Under the pieces are notes generated by a model, which worked only from the letters and a program-made list of their open reading frames with translations, had not been told where the DNA came from and made no database searches. Of a stretch of 35,016 bases of DNA, positions 32,721-35,016 are shown piece after piece. Numbering within the stretch: the first letter of the stretch is position 1; every line of letters begins with the position of its first letter. Both the position numbers and the translations under genes were made by a program. This stretch comes from Crocinitomicaceae bacterium (GTDB taxonomy: Bacteria; Bacteroidota; Bacteroidia; Flavobacteriales_D; Sanyastnellaceae): the NCBI GenBank assembly GCA_002720375.1, contig PBIE01000001.1, forward strand, positions 14,887 to 49,902. The letters run 5' to 3'.

Positions 32721-33326
32721 ATGAAGCGCATCATTATGTCCACCCTCCTCGCTTGTGTCTCCCTTTTCGGTCTCGCCGCGTTTGGCGTCTTGAAGGGCAA
32801 TATTCTCGGAGGTGCTGAAGCCCGCTATCCCATCACAACTGCCATGTCTGAATTTCACTCTTTGAGCGCGACAACCTTGGACGGCGATGTGTTTGATTTC
32901 GCACAGCTCAAGGGCAAGCGGGTCTTAATCGTCAATACCGCAAGCCGTTGTGGGTATACCCCACAATACAAAAAGTTGCAGGCTTTGCATGAGCAACATG
33001 GGGGAGGGGAGTTTGTCATTTTGGGGTTTCCTTGCAATCAGTTCGGCCGTCAAGAGCCAGGCAGTGCCAGGGAAATAGGGGACTTTTGTTCCAAGAATTA
33101 CGGCGTCACCTTCCAAATGATGGAGAAAGTAGAAGTCAGAGGAAGTGACCAGCACCCCGTGTACAATTGGCTTTGCAACGCAAGTGAAAATGGGGCGGGA
33201 GACCACAGTGTGGGATGGAACTTCCACAAGTTCCTCGTGGATGCTGAGGGCCACCTTGTCGCCTCGTTAAAATCCGGTGCTGATCCTCTTGGAACAGAGA
33301 TAGCAGGCTTCGCCGCTGGTCGGTAA
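32721..33326 (+). CDS. Glutathione peroxidase family protein, exported or anchored, cysteine type
   Basis: A 201-residue thiol peroxidase. The N-terminus (MKRIIMSTLLACVSLFGLAA) is a signal peptide or anchor, so it probably acts outside the cytoplasm. The peroxidatic residue is C77 in NTASRCGYTP (codon TGT, so not selenocysteine), with Q107 in FPCNQFG and W166 in VGWNFHKFL completing the site. C123 in DFCSKNYG is in place to be the resolving cysteine of the thioredoxin-dependent type. It removes hydrogen or lipid peroxides. The ATG at 32721 is 24 bases upstream of the bshB1 region's sister gene set, and bshB1 follows after 24 bases. Confidence 0.92.
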   Translation: MKRIIMSTLLACVSLFGLAAFGVLKGNILGGAEARYPITTAMSEFHSLSATTLDGDVFDFAQLKGKRVLIVNTASRCGYTPQYKKLQALHEQHGGGEFVILGFPCNQFGRQEPGSAREIGDFCSKNYGVTFQMMEKVEVRGSDQHPVYNWLCNASENGAGDHSVGWNFHKFLVDAEGHLVASLKSGADPLGTEIAGFAAGR

Positions 33327-33350
33327 GCCGCGTTGACCGAAATTCGGTGC

Positions 33351-34112
33351 ATGCCGAACGGATCTTTTTTGGATATCCTCGCTTTCGGAGCCCATCCGGA
33401 CGACGTCGAGTTGAGTGCTGGTGGAACCTTGGCCAAGGCTGCCCTTCAGGGAAAAAAAACCGGTGTGGTTGACTTGACCAGAGGAGAGCTGGGCACACGG
33501 GGTTCGGCAGACTTGCGGGATGAAGAGTCTGCAGCAGCTGCTGAAGTGCTGGGCTTGAGCGTTCGAGAAAATCTAGGGCTGAAGGATGGGCTACCCGAGG
33601 ACGAAAATCGCGTCATCATGGCGTTGATAAGGGCCATTCGTCGGTATCGACCGAGAACCGTGTTGGCCAATGCGCTTCACGACCGTCACCCAGATCACGG
33701 TCGGGCAGCGGAATTTGTCCATCGCGCGTGCTTCCTCTCTGGGCTCGCGCGCATCGAGACGTCAGAGGCCGATGGCACTGCACAGGAGGCCCACCGTCCT
33801 CAGCATGTTCTGCACTACATCCAAGACCGCTTTCGAGAGCCGTCTATTGTGGTGGACATCACGGGAGCTGAAGAGACCAAGTACGCTGCGATTGCTTGCT
33901 ATCGGTCTCAATTCCATATTCCAGGCGCAGTAGAAGGCAAGGTGATTGTGCCCAGTTCCGTTGATTTGGCAACCCCCATTTCCACTCCAGAATTCATGGC
34001 AGTCGTCCGTGGCCGGGACATCACCATGGGCAGATACATTGGTGTCTCCTCAGGAGAAGGTTTCGAGTCTCGCACCCCGCTCGGTATCGCAGATTTTAGC
34101 CACATCTTTTAG
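33351..34112 (+). CDS. bshB1: Bacillithiol biosynthesis deacetylase BshB1
   Basis: A 253-residue zinc-dependent LmbE-like deacetylase that removes acetate from GlcNAc-malate in bacillithiol synthesis. Zinc-site residues are in FGAHPDDVE (H15, D18) and in HDRHPDHG; LTRGELGTRG and YRSQFHIPG are typical of BshB1 rather than the mycothiol enzymes. The ATG at 33351 gives MPNGSFLDILAFGAHPDD; an in-frame TTG six codons earlier is less likely. It follows the GPx gene by 24 bases and is probably co-transcribed, linking the low-molecular-weight thiol with a peroxidase. BshA and BshC are not in the window. Confidence 0.92.
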   Translation: MPNGSFLDILAFGAHPDDVELSAGGTLAKAALQGKKTGVVDLTRGELGTRGSADLRDEESAAAAEVLGLSVRENLGLKDGLPEDENRVIMALIRAIRRYRPRTVLANALHDRHPDHGRAAEFVHRACFLSGLARIETSEADGTAQEAHRPQHVLHYIQDRFREPSIVVDITGAEETKYAAIACYRSQFHIPGAVEGKVIVPSSVDLATPISTPEFMAVVRGRDITMGRYIGVSSGEGFESRTPLGIADFSHIF

Positions 34113-34140
34113 GCTATTCCGCACTTTTGCTGAAACGCAA

Positions 34141-34168
34141 AACGCCCAGTCCGTGAGGACCAGGCGTT
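34141..34168 (-). terminator. terminator of tRNA-His
   Basis: On the minus strand, a 12-bp stem with two G-U pairs (AACGCCTGGTCC and GGACTGGGCGTT around a TCAC loop) is followed by TTGCGTTT. It begins 5 bases after the encoded CCA of tRNA-His. On the plus strand the two G-U pairs become C-A mismatches, so it mainly serves the tRNA, although bshB1 also ends here. Confidence 0.7.
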
Positions 34169-34172
34169 CTGG

Positions 34173-34250
34173 TGGGGTGGCTAATCGGAATCGAACCGAC
34201 GACCTCTTGAACCACAATCAAGCGCTCTAACCAACTGAGCTATAGCCACC
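34173..34250 (-). tRNA. tRNA-His (GTG)
   Basis: A complete cloverleaf on the minus strand: acceptor stem GTGGCTA/TAGCCAC with an extra G-1 opposite C73, the hallmark of tRNA-His; D stem GCTC/GAGC; anticodon stem CTTGA/TCAAG with loop TTGTGGT (anticodon GTG); T stem GTCGG/CCGAT with loop TTCGATT. The 3' CCA is encoded (34173-34175). Confidence 0.97.
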
Positions 34251-34320
34251 GTATGGGCCGGCAAAGATAGCGTCTTTCTCCATCCTCCCAACTCTTCGAA
34301 GAAGGGAAAAGAAGACCTCG

Positions 34321-34524
34321 TCAATCAAGGCCCTCACAGAAGTTGGCGAAATCTGAAAGGAGGGTGAGCAAATCTCCAATGGCAACAGCGCCGTCGAGAT
34401 TGATGTCCGAGGGGCAGGTGATCACGCAGAGGCCCTGCCCATAGTCCCAATACGTTCCCGGTCCACAATGCGCTGCATCATCCGTGTCGCAAACGCCATT
34501 GCTGTCGATGTCCAATGAACCCAC
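34321..34524 (-). pseudogene. stranded C-terminal module of a secreted repeat protein
   Basis: A 67-codon stretch without a signal peptide or good start. It begins with a Ca-binding segment (DIDSNGVCDTDD), then a Cys-containing part (CGPGTYWDYGQGLC), and ends with an EF-hand/dockerin-like element CPSDINLDGAVAIGDLLTLL and a last cysteine. It is in the same frame as the repeat protein at its upstream side but is cut off from it by three in-frame TGA codons within 42 bases. It looks like a leftover or duplicated C-terminus rather than a gene of its own. A very short independent protein starting at GTG 34524 is possible but unlikely. Confidence 0.55.
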
Positions 34525-34566
34525 CAGTCAGCAAAGCCAAGGTCAGGATATGACCACAGGCACCGG

Positions 34567-35016
34567 TCATTCTGAATCGATTGCGTTGCAGGTCATCTCG
34601 TAGACCCCGAGAAACACGATGAGGTCTGCTGCACCGATGTAACCGTTTCCGTCTAGGTCAAAAATGCAGAGGTTGTTGGCGAAGGGGGGGAATTCGCACG
34701 TGCCATTTTCACAGTTGGCAGCAGCCTCGTAGTTCGTTGCTCCTGGGTATGTGCAGCCCGTTATACCGACGCACAGGTACTCACAAGATCCATCATCTTC
34801 GATTGCACTTTCACTGTAGTTTTCTGCTGTAGAGTCTGTGCATCCGGCGTACTGACAGTTACCATTCTCATCCGTAGCGGCAGGGTCAAAATTCACAGCG
34901 CTGTCATCGGTACACCCCGGAATCTCATCTGTGTCACAAACGCCATCACCGTCTGAATCCGCTGTGCAGTCTCCTCCACAGACGCCGAGTGCATCGAGCT
35001 GGTTTCCGTTGCAGTC
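34567..35016 (-). CDS. Secreted Ca-binding repeat protein, C-terminal part (5' end outside window)
   Basis: The frame is open to the right edge, so only the last 149 residues or so are seen. It starts with a thrombospondin type 3-like segment (DSDGDGVCDTDE), then three Cys-containing repeats of about 22 residues with the pattern GCTD..A.NF/NY....A....G.C.Y (CTDDSAVNFDPAAT, CTDSTAENYSESAI, CTYPGATNYEAAA), and ends with an EF-hand-like element CIFDLDGNGYIGAADLIVFL and a final cysteine. Such repeats are common in large secreted proteins of marine Flavobacteriales. It probably is a cell-surface or exported protein stabilised by calcium and disulfides. The N-terminal function cannot be seen. Confidence 0.8.
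   Translation of the reverse strand, partial: DCNGNQLDALGVCGGDCTADSDGDGVCDTDEIPGCTDDSAVNFDPAATDENGNCQYAGCTDSTAENYSESAIEDDGSCEYLCVGITGCTYPGATNYEAAANCENGTCEFPPFANNLCIFDLDGNGYIGAADLIVFLGVYEMTCNAIDSE

Noticed and set aside
32721-33326. Selenoprotein glutathione peroxidase
   Set aside because: The catalytic codon is TGT (cysteine) and no in-frame TGA occurs in the gene.
1-35016. Insertion sequences, phage genes, CRISPR arrays or toxin-antitoxin pairs
   Set aside because: No transposase, integrase, regularly spaced direct repeats or toxin-like small gene pair was found on either strand.

Overview
The window is chromosomal DNA from a member of the Bacteroidota, most likely a marine Flavobacteriales-type organism. 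The evidence is the gene content and order: the HdrB/EtfD-type pair next to MCE, amidase and LptD genes; a small membrane protein, mutL and two rhomboid genes in a row; bacillithiol deacetylase BshB1; a DUF6728-like mini-protein; a CrtYcd/CrtZ/CruF-type carotenoid operon; and Ca-binding repeats of the GCTD..A.NF/NY type at the right edge. Genes are tightly packed, often with 4-base ATGA overlaps. No insertion sequence, phage gene or CRISPR array was seen, so this is mainly core genome with a few lineage-specific parts.

Layout. 1-1270: the end of cinA, then rpmB and a strong bidirectional terminator. 1309-9579 (minus): a probable operon read from right to left, amidase, MCE protein, membrane Fe-S protein, CCG-domain Fe-S protein, fabG, a vWA membrane protein and a prohibitin-like protein. 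9703-13668 (plus): a very large LptD that seems to carry the OstA/LptA-like protein fused at its N-terminus. 13672-14848: a mini membrane protein, a RidA protein and a TrpG/PabA-type glutaminase. 14894-18254 (minus): a three-gene lipoprotein operon (CsgG-like, LPP20-like, small LPP20-like). 18378-20206 (plus): a saccharopine dehydrogenase-family enzyme and an exported protein of unknown function. 20207-20665: a gene-free stretch with a terminator facing the minus strand, suggesting an unannotated small RNA. 20666-26981 (plus): ispH, a small membrane protein, mutL, two rhomboid proteases and an EEP-family hydrolase. 26950-32425 (minus): the carotenoid operon crtI-crtB-(exported protein)-idi-cruF-like-crtZ-crtYcd. 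32721-34103 (plus): a glutathione peroxidase-family protein and bshB1. 34141-34250 (minus): tRNA-His and its terminator. 34321-35016 (minus): the 3' end of a secreted repeat protein and a stranded second copy of its C-terminal module.

How the genes work together. IspH makes IPP and DMAPP, Idi balances them, and CrtB, CrtI, CrtYcd, CrtZ and the CruF-like hydratase can turn the downstream C20 precursor into a hydroxylated, probably monocyclic, carotenoid. The left operon mixes envelope functions (amidase, MCE lipid transport, with LptD divergent) and lipid/electron transfer (FabG, EtfD-like quinone reductase). The GPx/BshB1 pair points to thiol redox defence based on bacillithiol. The most unusual items are the OstA-LptD fusion, the three-lipoprotein operon, the orphan terminator beside ispH, the exported protein inside the carotenoid operon, and the duplicated C-terminal module at the right edge.
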